NCBI GenBank assembly: GCA_002499345.1
Contig: DALF01000037.1
Location: 1,190-11,938 of the forward strand
Length of the DNA stretch: 10,749 nt
Direction of reading: 5' to 3'
Source of the DNA: Euryarchaeota archaeon UBA170
GTDB lineage: Archaea > Thermoplasmatota > Poseidoniia > Poseidoniales > Thalassarchaeaceae
This document shows, piece after piece, positions 1 through 6,267 of this stretch (positions are counted from its first letter, which is position 1; each line of letters starts with the position of its first letter). The notes under the pieces are model-generated. The model was given only the letters and a program-made list of their open reading frames with translations. It had not been told where the DNA came from and searched no databases. The position numbers and the translations under genes were made by a program.

Positions 1-192
1 CTACTGAAGACCAGTCGTGCGGCAGCCGCAATGAGCGGAAGGGATTTCATCACCCCAGATGATGTGAAGGCAGTGGCTACACTGGCTGTATCGCACAGAC
101 TAATCCTGAAGCCGGAGCATCAGATAAAGGGCTTGGAAAACGAAGAGGTTGTTTCAGATATTCTTCGTCAGGTCCCCGTACCCACGGTTTGA
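1..192 (+). CDS. MoxR-type AAA+ ATPase, C-terminal end (partial)
   Basis: The frame is open from the first base and ends at TGA 190-192, giving the last 63 residues of a protein that begins outside the window. The visible part has the helical lid seen at the end of MoxR ATPases: SRAAAAMSGRDFITPDDV followed by VAVSHRLIL-like residues, where family members usually read 'aSRAwAllqGRdfVtPdDVkalap.vLaHRl.l'. Walker motifs would lie upstream and cannot be seen. MoxR ATPases are chaperone-like and are typically encoded next to DUF58 / vWA proteins, as here: the DUF58 gene starts 34 bases downstream on the same strand, which strongly supports the call. The role in this organism, probably activation or assembly of an envelope protein or complex together with the DUF58 protein, is inferred from the family. 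Confidence 0.82.
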   Translation, partial: LLKTSRAAAAMSGRDFITPDDVKAVATLAVSHRLILKPEHQIKGLENEEVVSDILRQVPVPTV

Positions 193-213
193 GGCCCTGA
201 TATTAGGACGAGA

Positions 214-221
214 GAGGTGAT
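214..221 (+). promoter_or_regulatory. Ribosome binding site of the DUF58 gene
   Basis: GAGGTGAT ends 5 bases before the ATG at 227. It matches the archaeal 16S 3' end complement (GGAGGTGAT) over eight bases and supports this start over any later Met codon. Confidence 0.7.
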
Positions 222-226
222 TAGTA

Positions 227-1546
227 ATGGCGTGGAGCAGGAAGTCGGCGATGTTCGCGTCTCTTGCCGTCGCGCTTTATTTACTTGGATTGGTACTCCG
301 TAACCAGCAACTGGTTACTGTTGCTGTCGTCCTTCTGTCGTTCTTAACGTGGGCGGCTTTCATGTCCAATCATGCTGACGTATCATCATCAGGAAGGAGG
401 ATCGAGGATGAAAAGAGGATTGATGGGGTTCAGTTGAACAGTATAGTAGCCCTAAGGAAGATCTCTTCTTCAAGAATTTTCGAGGATGGAGAGATAGAGG
501 TCACTCTAAGGCTTCAGAATAAATCCAATCTTGCTAAGATTGTAGAAGTTCGCGACAGGGTTCCGGAGGTCATGAGAGTCAAGAAAGGAGCAAACTATGT
601 ATTAATGGAACTTGGCCCCCAGAGAGAGACCACTATCAAGTATACTATTGAAACACCTCTCAGAGGATTCTATACAATAGGCCCCGTTTGTATTAGGATA
701 CAAGACGCATTCGGACTTTTCCACAATGAGAGAGAGGTCAATCTGTATGACGATTTCCTTGTTTTCCCGAAGATGGAAGATATCAAAGACGCACTCATAA
801 AAAGTAGAGTCCCCAAGATTTTCACTGGTGCGGTAAACATTAGGAATCCAGGAGAAGGATCGAACTTCTACAACCTCAGAGAGTACATACCAGGAGACCC
901 GATGAAGAAGGTCAACTGGTCGGCGACCGCCAGGAGCGGAGGGAAAATGATGGTTAATGAGTACGAAAGAGATGCTGTTAGTGATATCATACTGATTATT
1001 GACAGCAGATCAGTGAGCGAGACTGGTCCTGTGAGTAGAAACTCATTGGTCTACAGCACGAGGGCGGCTGCAAGTCTGGCGCAGTATTTCCTGTCTAGGA
1101 GGGACTCAGTCGGATTGGTAGTTTACAGCGACGAGATAGTTTCTGTGGACAGAGACACAGGGAAGAAACAACTGTATGTGCTGCTAACTAAACTAGCTGG
1201 AGCGATTGCTAAGGGAAATACGCCTCTCAAGGTAGTCACAAATAGGATTATGCCCCATATCAACAGAGGGAGCCCAATAATCATCCTGAGTCCGTTGGAG
1301 GACGATTCAACTATCGTAGATGCTGTGAGAGATTTGCGAGCTAGAAACTTCGATGTGACCGTTCTTTCACCTAGTAGTCTGGAATTCGAATTCGATGCTA
1401 AGAGATTAGACAGGACTGGATATGAGGTCCTGAAGACTGAGCGAGATATCTTGATGAGTGAATTACGAGGATTGGGTGCTTTCGTGATGGATTGGGAACC
1501 TGATATGATGCTCAATACTGCCTTGGCAGGGGCTAGGGGATTCTAA
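227..1546 (+). CDS. DUF58 / vWA-like membrane-anchored protein (MoxR partner)
   Basis: A 439-residue DUF58 protein. Two hydrophobic segments at about residues 7-24 and 27-46 anchor the N-terminus in the membrane. A beta-rich region at about 65-180 follows, with the 'RGFYTIGPVCIRIQDAFGLF' block that precedes the DUF58 core in this family. The DUF58 signature is at about 218-247: REYIPGDPMKKVNWSATAR and then a VNEYERD-like stretch. A vWA-like fold follows, with strand DIILIIDSRS at 253-262, a 'RDSVGLVVYSDE' block near 292-303 and 'IIILSPLEDD' near 351-360. The metal-site motif is not canonical: D259 is followed by S-R-S-V instead of the x-S-x-S pattern, so metal-dependent adhesion is uncertain. 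The gene lies 34 bases after the MoxR end and 11 bases before the next gene, so the three are probably one operon. The molecular job is not established; it is inferred to work with the MoxR ATPase at the membrane. Confidence 0.88.
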   Translation: MAWSRKSAMFASLAVALYLLGLVLRNQQLVTVAVVLLSFLTWAAFMSNHADVSSSGRRIEDEKRIDGVQLNSIVALRKISSSRIFEDGEIEVTLRLQNKSNLAKIVEVRDRVPEVMRVKKGANYVLMELGPQRETTIKYTIETPLRGFYTIGPVCIRIQDAFGLFHNEREVNLYDDFLVFPKMEDIKDALIKSRVPKIFTGAVNIRNPGEGSNFYNLREYIPGDPMKKVNWSATARSGGKMMVNEYERDAVSDIILIIDSRSVSETGPVSRNSLVYSTRAAASLAQYFLSRRDSVGLVVYSDEIVSVDRDTGKKQLYVLLTKLAGAIAKGNTPLKVVTNRIMPHINRGSPIIILSPLEDDSTIVDAVRDLRARNFDVTVLSPSSLEFEFDAKRLDRTGYEVLKTERDILMSELRGLGAFVMDWEPDMMLNTALAGARGF

Positions 1547-1552
1547 GGAGGT
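1547..1552 (+). promoter_or_regulatory. Ribosome binding site fused to the DUF58 stop codon
   Basis: The DUF58 stop TAA (1544-1546) is immediately followed by GGAGGT, 5 bases before the ATG of the membrane protein. This arrangement suits termination-reinitiation coupling. Confidence 0.7.
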
Positions 1553-1557
1553 TTTAG

Positions 1558-2499
1558 ATGGCTGAGAAAATTAGAGTTGATGGCGGAGGAGATACTTCTC
1601 ATCTCTACGAGAGTAAGACCGTTAGATCGTCTGCGCCTAGTAGAAAAAAGGCTGCTGGTAAGCTGAAGTCTAGTACTGAGATTCCCAAGGACGCTATCCC
1701 AGAGATACACGTTCCTAGTTTCATTGAGTCATTCTTCGGAGGGCCTGTCGTGGCTAAGCAGAAATTCTTACCTGCAGATAGGATGGTTTCCTCACTCCAG
1801 ATTGGGGCGGCTTCCTCCTTGACTATCCTATGCTTCCTCACTCTTGCCATCACGCCCCTTTCAGGAACTGCATGGTTTGCAGTATCGAATATTTTGGGAC
1901 TCGGCTCATTGGGTGGGCTTTTCCATCTTTCTCTGATCATAATTGGCCTGATTGGTGGAATCTATGGAACATTTCAGAGAGACAAGAGGGCGATGCTAGT
2001 GTCTTATGTGACTCTTATTCTAGTGACAATTAGGTTTGCCGGAAGTACAGTTGAGTTCCGATTTGATTTTCTTCCTGAGGGAGAAATTGCTCAGAAATTC
2101 ATTCTAATTCTATATGCCGTTTTCCTAGTGATGTACATAGAGCTTTCAAGTGGAGTGATAAGATTCTCAATGCTAGATACATCGATTAGGATGAATGAGG
2201 TTTATGTAATGGGGGTCAAGAAAATTACAAGGAAATACCATACATCCCTGGCCATAGCCCCCGTTATTGCTGGAATCGTAGCTCTGATGACCCTTCTGAT
2301 TAATCTCATCATTCCTGCTATTGTGGATATTTTCGACGGTAGCTCTGACGTTGCCTCGGAGAGATTACGTGAATCTGTGGAGTTAACTAGTGTTTATGGA
2401 GTAGCTTTGGGAACGGCAATAGTTTTCTTGATAATCGCGATAATGTTTGGAGTTAATCTTCCCCTCAGAATCCAACAAATGAGAGAAAGGGGCGCCTAG
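1558..2499 (+). CDS. Six-helix membrane protein of unknown function in the MoxR-DUF58 operon
   Basis: A 313-residue protein I do not recognise. The first 75 or so residues are hydrophilic, rich in Ser, Lys and Arg, and probably cytoplasmic. They are followed by about six predicted membrane helices (roughly 78-100, 120-140, 146-162, 180-203, 229-258, 276-298) and a short basic tail (LRIQQMRERGA). A basic loop, MGVKKITRKYH at about 218-228, lies between helices 4 and 5, and an acidic loop (about 257-272) lies between helices 5 and 6. No catalytic motif is evident. The start is well fixed: GGAGGT at 1547-1552 directly follows the DUF58 stop and sits 5 bases before the ATG. The tight spacing suggests translational coupling and a shared role with the MoxR and DUF58 proteins. 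The gene ends by sharing a CTAG with the convergent chorismate synthase gene. Confidence 0.8.
   Translation: MAEKIRVDGGGDTSHLYESKTVRSSAPSRKKAAGKLKSSTEIPKDAIPEIHVPSFIESFFGGPVVAKQKFLPADRMVSSLQIGAASSLTILCFLTLAITPLSGTAWFAVSNILGLGSLGGLFHLSLIIIGLIGGIYGTFQRDKRAMLVSYVTLILVTIRFAGSTVEFRFDFLPEGEIAQKFILILYAVFLVMYIELSSGVIRFSMLDTSIRMNEVYVMGVKKITRKYHTSLAIAPVIAGIVALMTLLINLIIPAIVDIFDGSSDVASERLRESVELTSVYGVALGTAIVFLIIAIMFGVNLPLRIQQMRERGA
2496..2499. other. Shared CTAG: overlapping stop codons of two convergent genes
   Basis: The palindrome CTAG gives TAG at 2497-2499 for the + strand membrane protein and TAG, read from 2498 to 2496, for the - strand chorismate synthase. The two genes overlap tail to tail by these four bases, so no intergenic terminator can exist. 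Each transcript must end inside the other gene's coding region or read through it. Confidence 0.9.
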
Positions 2500-3602
2500 T
2501 TTCCGATATAGCCACCAGCTAAACCAAGATCGGTCATCACCAAGATAGCCACTGCTTCTACCACTGGCGCGGCCCTAGGGCCTAGAACTGGATCGTGTCT
2601 TCCACCTACCTCGAGAGGCATTCTCTCGTTACTTGGAAGATGTAGGGTGAATTGCTTACGGGGAAGGCTACTGGGTGGTTTGAAGTGGATTTTCACACAG
2701 ATTGGTGCGCCGGTAGAGCGCCCTCCCAATGAGCCATCTGCAACAGCCTCGGAAGATCCTTCTAAGATAGGCCCCTCTGTACTTGGGACCCATGCATCAT
2801 TATGCTCACTGCCCCTCATCATAGAAGATCTGATGCCATGGGAAAACTCAACAGCTCTGGCCCCTGGAATTGCCATAAGTGCTCTGGCAAGTGATGGCTC
2901 GATACCATCAAACCATGGCTCCCCGACGCCGATTGGGAGACCTTCTATCAAAAGCTCAACAACAGATCCAATGGTGTCCCGATCTTTCCTGACTGATTCT
3001 ATCTCTTGTGACATCAATATTGCCGCATCGGGATCTCTGCAGTTTAGCCTTCCAGAGTCAGAAGAAGTTTCGAACGGGGTTTCTCTTTCTAAGTCAAATA
3101 GAGGTCTAGATTTTATGTCCCCGACACTGTGTAAGTGTGCATGGCACGACCAACCTACATCATCTAGAAGTGCCCTAGCTTGGCTACCTGCCGCTACCAG
3201 TCCGAACGTTAGCCTAGCCGACTGGGAGCCTCCTCCTCTCAAATCGGCCGATCCATCTGACCTTACCGATTCTACCATATCTGCGTGTCCTGGCCTTGGG
3301 TGATCGGGTAAGAAAGAGTAGTCTCTTGACTTGGCGTCTGAATTCATCGTCAACATCAGAATTGGCCATCCGGTAGCTTTTCCCTCATACACTCCAGACA
3401 TTATCTCACAATTATCTGGTTCTGTCCTCTGTGAGAGCCCCTTTCTACCGGGTTTCCTTCTTTGGAGGTCACGAAGTAAAATCGCCGAATCCAAAGGTGT
3501 ACCTGCTGGAACGCCTTCCACCAGTGCACCAACACACTTTCCATGACTCTCTCCGAATAGAGTCACCTTGAGATTCTCACCTAGTTCCATACCCAAATTC
3601 AT
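2496..3602 (-). CDS. aroC: Chorismate synthase
   Basis: Chorismate synthase converts 5-enolpyruvylshikimate-3-phosphate to chorismate with elimination of phosphate, using reduced FMN; it is the last step of the shikimate pathway and acts in the cytosol. Visible family signatures are GESHGKCVGALVEGVP (about 17-32), the 'RRKPGRKG...QRTEPD' region (48-62), RPGHAD (103-108, active-site His), RGGGSQSARLT (122-132) and GGRHDP with PRAAPVVEA near the C-terminus (333-350). The length of 368 residues is normal. RGGGSQSARLT differs from the common GGGRSSARET and is closer to the GGGHFSGRLT form of Firmicutes enzymes. The start is uncertain. ATG 3602 overlaps the shikimate kinase stop as ATGA but has GAGGAGGT touching it with no spacer. 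The fifth codon, ATG at 3590, lies 12 bases from that site and gives an N-terminus length closer to the family. It is the last gene of the cluster. Confidence 0.96.
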   Translation of the reverse strand: MNLGMELGENLKVTLFGESHGKCVGALVEGVPAGTPLDSAILLRDLQRRKPGRKGLSQRTEPDNCEIMSGVYEGKATGWPILMLTMNSDAKSRDYSFLPDHPRPGHADMVESVRSDGSADLRGGGSQSARLTFGLVAAGSQARALLDDVGWSCHAHLHSVGDIKSRPLFDLERETPFETSSDSGRLNCRDPDAAILMSQEIESVRKDRDTIGSVVELLIEGLPIGVGEPWFDGIEPSLARALMAIPGARAVEFSHGIRSSMMRGSEHNDAWVPSTEGPILEGSSEAVADGSLGGRSTGAPICVKIHFKPPSSLPRKQFTLHLPSNERMPLEVGGRHDPVLGPRAAPVVEAVAILVMTDLGLAGGYIGN

Positions 3603-4453
3603 ACCTCCTCTGTAAGTTCATCACATGTAACGAATTCTGTGATTAATACCTGTTCACAGAACTGTTTCAATTGGGATTCTAGGAGTTCTTTTTCTGATTC
3701 ATAGCATACTGCCGTTATTGCTGGTCCGGAGCCACTTATTCCTGCGGCTAAAGCCCCTGAAGCAATCATCATATTAGAGATTCTTAGTGCCTCAAAATCA
3801 TCGATAGAGACCGCCACTGCCATGCCATTAGATGAGAGTGCATCCAGTATAGACCCATTAATCAGAGATGCTAGCGATCTATCGAAAATCTGTGAGTTTC
3901 CTGAGAATGAGTCCTTATCGACATTATATTTCCTAAGCCCCCTGAGGCCAATTAAAACTGAAAGTCCAGTTTCCACATCACCCTCGAATAAGATAGATTC
4001 AACCGAGGAGACAGAGGGATCTATTACCTTCCATCCAGAAGAAATAGCGGCCCATGTATCATCCATACTTCCAGTAACAGAGCATCCGGATTCTATCTGC
4101 GCCTCAACTGCTAAGTCAACTATTTCAAAATCGGAAAGTCCGGTCCATGATGCCTTGTCTAGCGCCCTTAAAGCCGCACACGCCAGAGCTGAGCTCGATT
4201 TCATACCCTGGCCTATGGGAACGTCACTGATTACCTCCCAACCAAATTCTGAAGGCAATGGGAATCCATTTTTTCTCCAGGTTGAAGAAACTTGTGATAG
4301 TAAATCGTGATTATCATTCTCTACTTCCATACGCTCATCGTGAAGATTCACACGAGTCTGGAGTTTGATGGGGATCGAACAACCCTTTCCATTGCCCATG
4401 GCATGTAAGATAGAAACTGCACCATTAGATATTCCAGATGCGATAATTGTCAT
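3599..4453 (-). CDS. aroK: Archaeal shikimate kinase (GHMP family)
   Basis: Phosphorylates shikimate at O3 with ATP in the cytosol. This is the archaeal enzyme of the GHMP kinase superfamily, unrelated to bacterial AroK/AroL. The 284-residue protein has the usual size. The N-terminal block 'SNGAVSILHAMGNGKG' (about 9-24) resembles the archaeal 'GaatIvnAiatGkG' region. The phosphate-binding motif is PIGQGMKSSSALACAAL (79-95), with the KSSSA form typical of archaeal shikimate kinases. TGSMDD (127-132) carries the conserved acidic pair, and the glycine-rich C-terminal motif AAGISGSGPAITAV is at 236-249. The ATG at 4453 overlaps the dehydroquinate synthase stop as ATGA and has GGAGGT (4468-4463) 9 bases upstream. 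The 3' end overlaps chorismate synthase in the same way. Flanking genes of the same pathway rule out homoserine or mevalonate kinases, which share the fold. Confidence 0.93.
   Translation of the reverse strand: MTIIASGISNGAVSILHAMGNGKGCSIPIKLQTRVNLHDERMEVENDNHDLLSQVSSTWRKNGFPLPSEFGWEVISDVPIGQGMKSSSALACAALRALDKASWTGLSDFEIVDLAVEAQIESGCSVTGSMDDTWAAISSGWKVIDPSVSSVESILFEGDVETGLSVLIGLRGLRKYNVDKDSFSGNSQIFDRSLASLINGSILDALSSNGMAVAVSIDDFEALRISNMMIASGALAAGISGSGPAITAVCYESEKELLESQLKQFCEQVLITEFVTCDELTEEV
3603..3610 (-). promoter_or_regulatory. Ribosome binding site for chorismate synthase, with unusual spacing
   Basis: On the - strand GAGGAGGT is directly joined to ATG 3602 (zero spacer) and lies 12 bases before the in-frame ATG at 3590. 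Either a start with abnormal spacing is used or the real start is the second Met. The site lies inside the last codons of shikimate kinase. Confidence 0.6.
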
Positions 4454-5394
4454 TTTTCACTGACCTCCCCCTGAATTGATTTACCAATATGGCGCATCCC
4501 CCCCTCATTGAGAACGGTAATTTCTTCTCCTGGTTTTAGTTTGGTAACTGAGACTGCGCTACCAGAAGGTGTCACTAGGCGTACTGTCTCTGCCTGTTGG
4601 ACTAAGATGTTGCCAGTGAAATTTTCAGACTCCATTGAAATTTTCAGAAGCGGCCTTCTCTCAATCTTCAGTCTGCCGATTGTAGCCATTCTAGTATGGC
4701 CGATATCAGAATATACGGTAACTCGGTCGCCTGAAGACAGCTCGCATAGGTACTTTGTAGATCCATCTCCCATCAAGACGTATGAGTGGACGGCTCCTGC
4801 GTTCACCCTGAATGGCCTCGAAGGAACATATTGAGAGGGAACAGTCTCACCATGGACTAAACAAAGACATGATGATGAAGACCCAACAAAAATACCCTCT
4901 CCATCCGATAGCATCTCAGTGAGATCAACACAAACCCTCTCTCCGAGGCCCGCTGTGGTGACTGAGGATATTATCGCAGTAGATAGCTCTGGATTGTTTC
5001 TGTCATCTCTGACCGGTGTTCTCTCTTCGGCAATCTTCAATGCAGATGGCCAAAGAGAGGGAGACAGTTCTTCAGGTGGGATGACTATTGCATCAACACC
5101 TTGCTCAAGGGCGAATGCGGCCCCCTGGATGTCTATTTCCTCGGAAATCGATACAGCTACCTTAGTGCCACTATCTGATGCGGCCGCCACTATATTCTCT
5201 AGAGGAATCATCTTCCAGTCAGAGCATCTCAACATTAACCAAGGAACCAGTCCAACAAGTGACATAGCCTCATCCTGTCCCTTGAAATCATCGAGTTCCA
5301 CGACCGCTACTTCTGGATCATGTCCTTTCCACACCCTATATTCTGAATTATTGGAAGTGGTTTCATATTTCTCTGCATCGACCCATATTTCCAT
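4450..5394 (-). CDS. aroB': 3-Dehydroquinate synthase, type II (archaeal AroB')
   Basis: Catalyses NAD-dependent oxidative deamination and cyclisation of 2-amino-3,7-dideoxy-D-threo-hept-6-ulosonate to 3-dehydroquinate, the second step of the archaeal route that bypasses DAHP. Family motifs are clear: DWKMIPLENIVAA (about 60-72), RPFRVNAGAVHSYVLM with the following TKYLCEL (194-220), GHTRMATIGRLKIERRPL (233-250), QQAETVRLV (267-275), VSVTKLKPGEE (283-293) and a terminal RHIGKSIQGEVSEK. The protein is about 314 residues, somewhat shorter than most relatives, and the loss seems to be in the N-terminal half. A TTG one codon earlier (5397) is possible, but I prefer ATG 5394, placed well after GAGGTGAT. 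The gene begins a few bases after ADH synthase, which makes its substrate, and overlaps shikimate kinase by four bases. Confidence 0.94.
   Translation of the reverse strand: MEIWVDAEKYETTSNNSEYRVWKGHDPEVAVVELDDFKGQDEAMSLVGLVPWLMLRCSDWKMIPLENIVAAASDSGTKVAVSISEEIDIQGAAFALEQGVDAIVIPPEELSPSLWPSALKIAEERTPVRDDRNNPELSTAIISSVTTAGLGERVCVDLTEMLSDGEGIFVGSSSSCLCLVHGETVPSQYVPSRPFRVNAGAVHSYVLMGDGSTKYLCELSSGDRVTVYSDIGHTRMATIGRLKIERRPLLKISMESENFTGNILVQQAETVRLVTPSGSAVSVTKLKPGEEITVLNEGGMRHIGKSIQGEVSEK
4463..4468 (-). promoter_or_regulatory. Ribosome binding site of shikimate kinase
   Basis: GGAGGT on the - strand, 9 bases before ATG 4453 and inside the end of the dehydroquinate synthase gene. It supports translation coupled to the upstream gene. 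Confidence 0.6.
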
Positions 5395-5397
5395 CAA

Positions 5398-5405
5398 ATC
5401 ACCTC
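5398..5405 (-). promoter_or_regulatory. Ribosome binding site of dehydroquinate synthase, containing the upstream stop codon
   Basis: On the - strand GAGGTGAT is followed by TTG and then ATG 5394. The stop TGA of ADH synthase (5401-5399) lies inside this site, so ribosomes ending ADH synthase sit on the initiation site of the next gene. Confidence 0.65.
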
Positions 5406-6214
5406 AGATAGGAGGCGGCCTCATTCGCACTTACTCCCTCGTGGATTACCGCCCTTAGGGCATTAATCCTAGCGACTGAATCGGTTGCTGAGAATATTTG
5501 CCTCCCCATGCAGACCCCTGCTCCTCCGGCTGAGAGAGCTTCTTCCACCATCTCGAGTGTTTGTAAGAAGGGCATTCCTTGAGGACCTCCTGCTATCAAA
5601 ACTGGAATTGGGACTCCTGAGCATACTTCAGAGAAAGTTTCCGCACTACCCGTCCATGGAACCTTGGCAACATGACACCCCAGCTCCCAAGCGACTCTAG
5701 CAGCGTGGGCAATACCGTTAGTCGGATCATCTTCACTGAAGATCATATTTGGGCCTCTTGGGTATACCATTCCCAAAACGGGAATATTGTGTTCAAATGC
5801 TGAAGAAGTCAAAGATCCGGCTGATTCTAACATTTTGTATTCCTTATCGTCGCCTAGATTAATCTGGCATGAAAGACCACTTGCTCCTCTTTTTAGAGCC
5901 TCTTTGGCATTTCCGACAAGCACTTTGGTACCTGCCCTCTTTCCACCATGTACGGTAGAGACTGAGGCGTGCATTACGAAATTATTCCAATGTGTTCTTT
6001 GTGATTGATGAGAAAGAACACCCTTCTGGAGGACTATTGCATCTGCACCTGCCGAAATACATGAATCAACTAGCTCATCCATGTTCTCAAGTCCTTTCTC
6101 TGGGTAGCCAGAAATACCATGATCCATGGGTATCCAGAGACCCTTTCCCCCTGGAAGAAGACGAGATAGTCTCTCATTTAGGTCATCTGTCATGTATGCC
6201 CGTCCAAGCTCCAT
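5399..6214 (-). CDS. aroA': ADH synthase (2-amino-3,7-dideoxy-D-threo-hept-6-ulosonate synthase), archaeal AroA'
   Basis: A class I aldolase of the DeoC/FbaB (DhnA) group. In archaea it joins L-aspartate semialdehyde with 6-deoxy-5-ketofructose-1-phosphate to start aromatic biosynthesis. The 271-residue length fits. Numbering from the GTG, visible motifs are IPMDHG (29-34, catalytic Asp), 'AGADAIVLQKG' (56-66), LGMVYPRG (148-155, catalytic Tyr), VAKVPWTG (183-190, Schiff-base Lys), VLIAGGPQG (206-214) and CMGRQIF (236-242, phosphate-binding Gly-Arg). The same family includes archaeal fructose-bisphosphate aldolase, and sequence alone does not fully separate them. Position directly before type II dehydroquinate synthase makes ADH synthase the better call. 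A GTG at 6217 could start one codon earlier; a Met at 6193 is another option. The ribosome site (AAGTGAT) is weak. It is probably the first gene of the aromatic cluster. Confidence 0.9.
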   Translation of the reverse strand: MELGRAYMTDDLNERLSRLLPGGKGLWIPMDHGISGYPEKGLENMDELVDSCISAGADAIVLQKGVLSHQSQRTHWNNFVMHASVSTVHGGKRAGTKVLVGNAKEALKRGASGLSCQINLGDDKEYKMLESAGSLTSSAFEHNIPVLGMVYPRGPNMIFSEDDPTNGIAHAARVAWELGCHVAKVPWTGSAETFSEVCSGVPIPVLIAGGPQGMPFLQTLEMVEEALSAGGAGVCMGRQIFSATDSVARINALRAVIHEGVSANEAASYLR

Positions 6215-6217
6215 CAC

Positions 6218-6267
6218 TTGAATGGTAGGTTAATACCATGAGGTAGAAAAATTACTTCATTTGACCT
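6218..6267 (-). promoter_or_regulatory. Gap before the aromatic cluster, possible promoter or terminator
   Basis: A 50-base, AT-rich stretch between the exonuclease and ADH synthase genes, the widest gap in the - strand run below the ATPase. On the - strand it contains GTAATTTTTC (6255-6246), which could be a weak TATA element about 35 bases before the ADH synthase start or an oligo-T stop for transcripts from upstream. No strong ribosome site or hairpin is seen. Assignment is tentative. Confidence 0.25.

Noticed and set aside
1123..1515. - strand open frame of 130 codons within the DUF58 gene
   Set aside because: Antisense shadow of the DUF58 vWA-like region, without its own motifs.
2491..2496. 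GGCGCC palindrome at the convergent junction as a possible terminator stem
   Set aside because: Only six bases with no loop and no following T-run; it cannot form a terminator hairpin.
2647..3303. Long + strand open frame of 218 codons
   Set aside because: It lies antisense to chorismate synthase, whose family motifs are unmistakable. The frame has no recognisable motif and no ribosome site and is explained by codon bias on the opposite strand.
3822..4310. + strand open frame of 162 codons
   Set aside because: Antisense to the shikimate kinase gene; composition is Ser/Glu/Pro-rich, as expected of a shadow frame.
4919..5458. + strand open frame of 179 codons over the dehydroquinate synthase start
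   Set aside because: Antisense to two well supported genes, Ser/Thr-rich shadow composition, no start signal.
5399..6214. Fructose-bisphosphate aldolase as the product
   Set aside because: The fold and motifs are shared, but the gene sits at the head of an aromatic cluster directly before type II dehydroquinate synthase, so ADH synthase is more likely. Not excluded by sequence alone.
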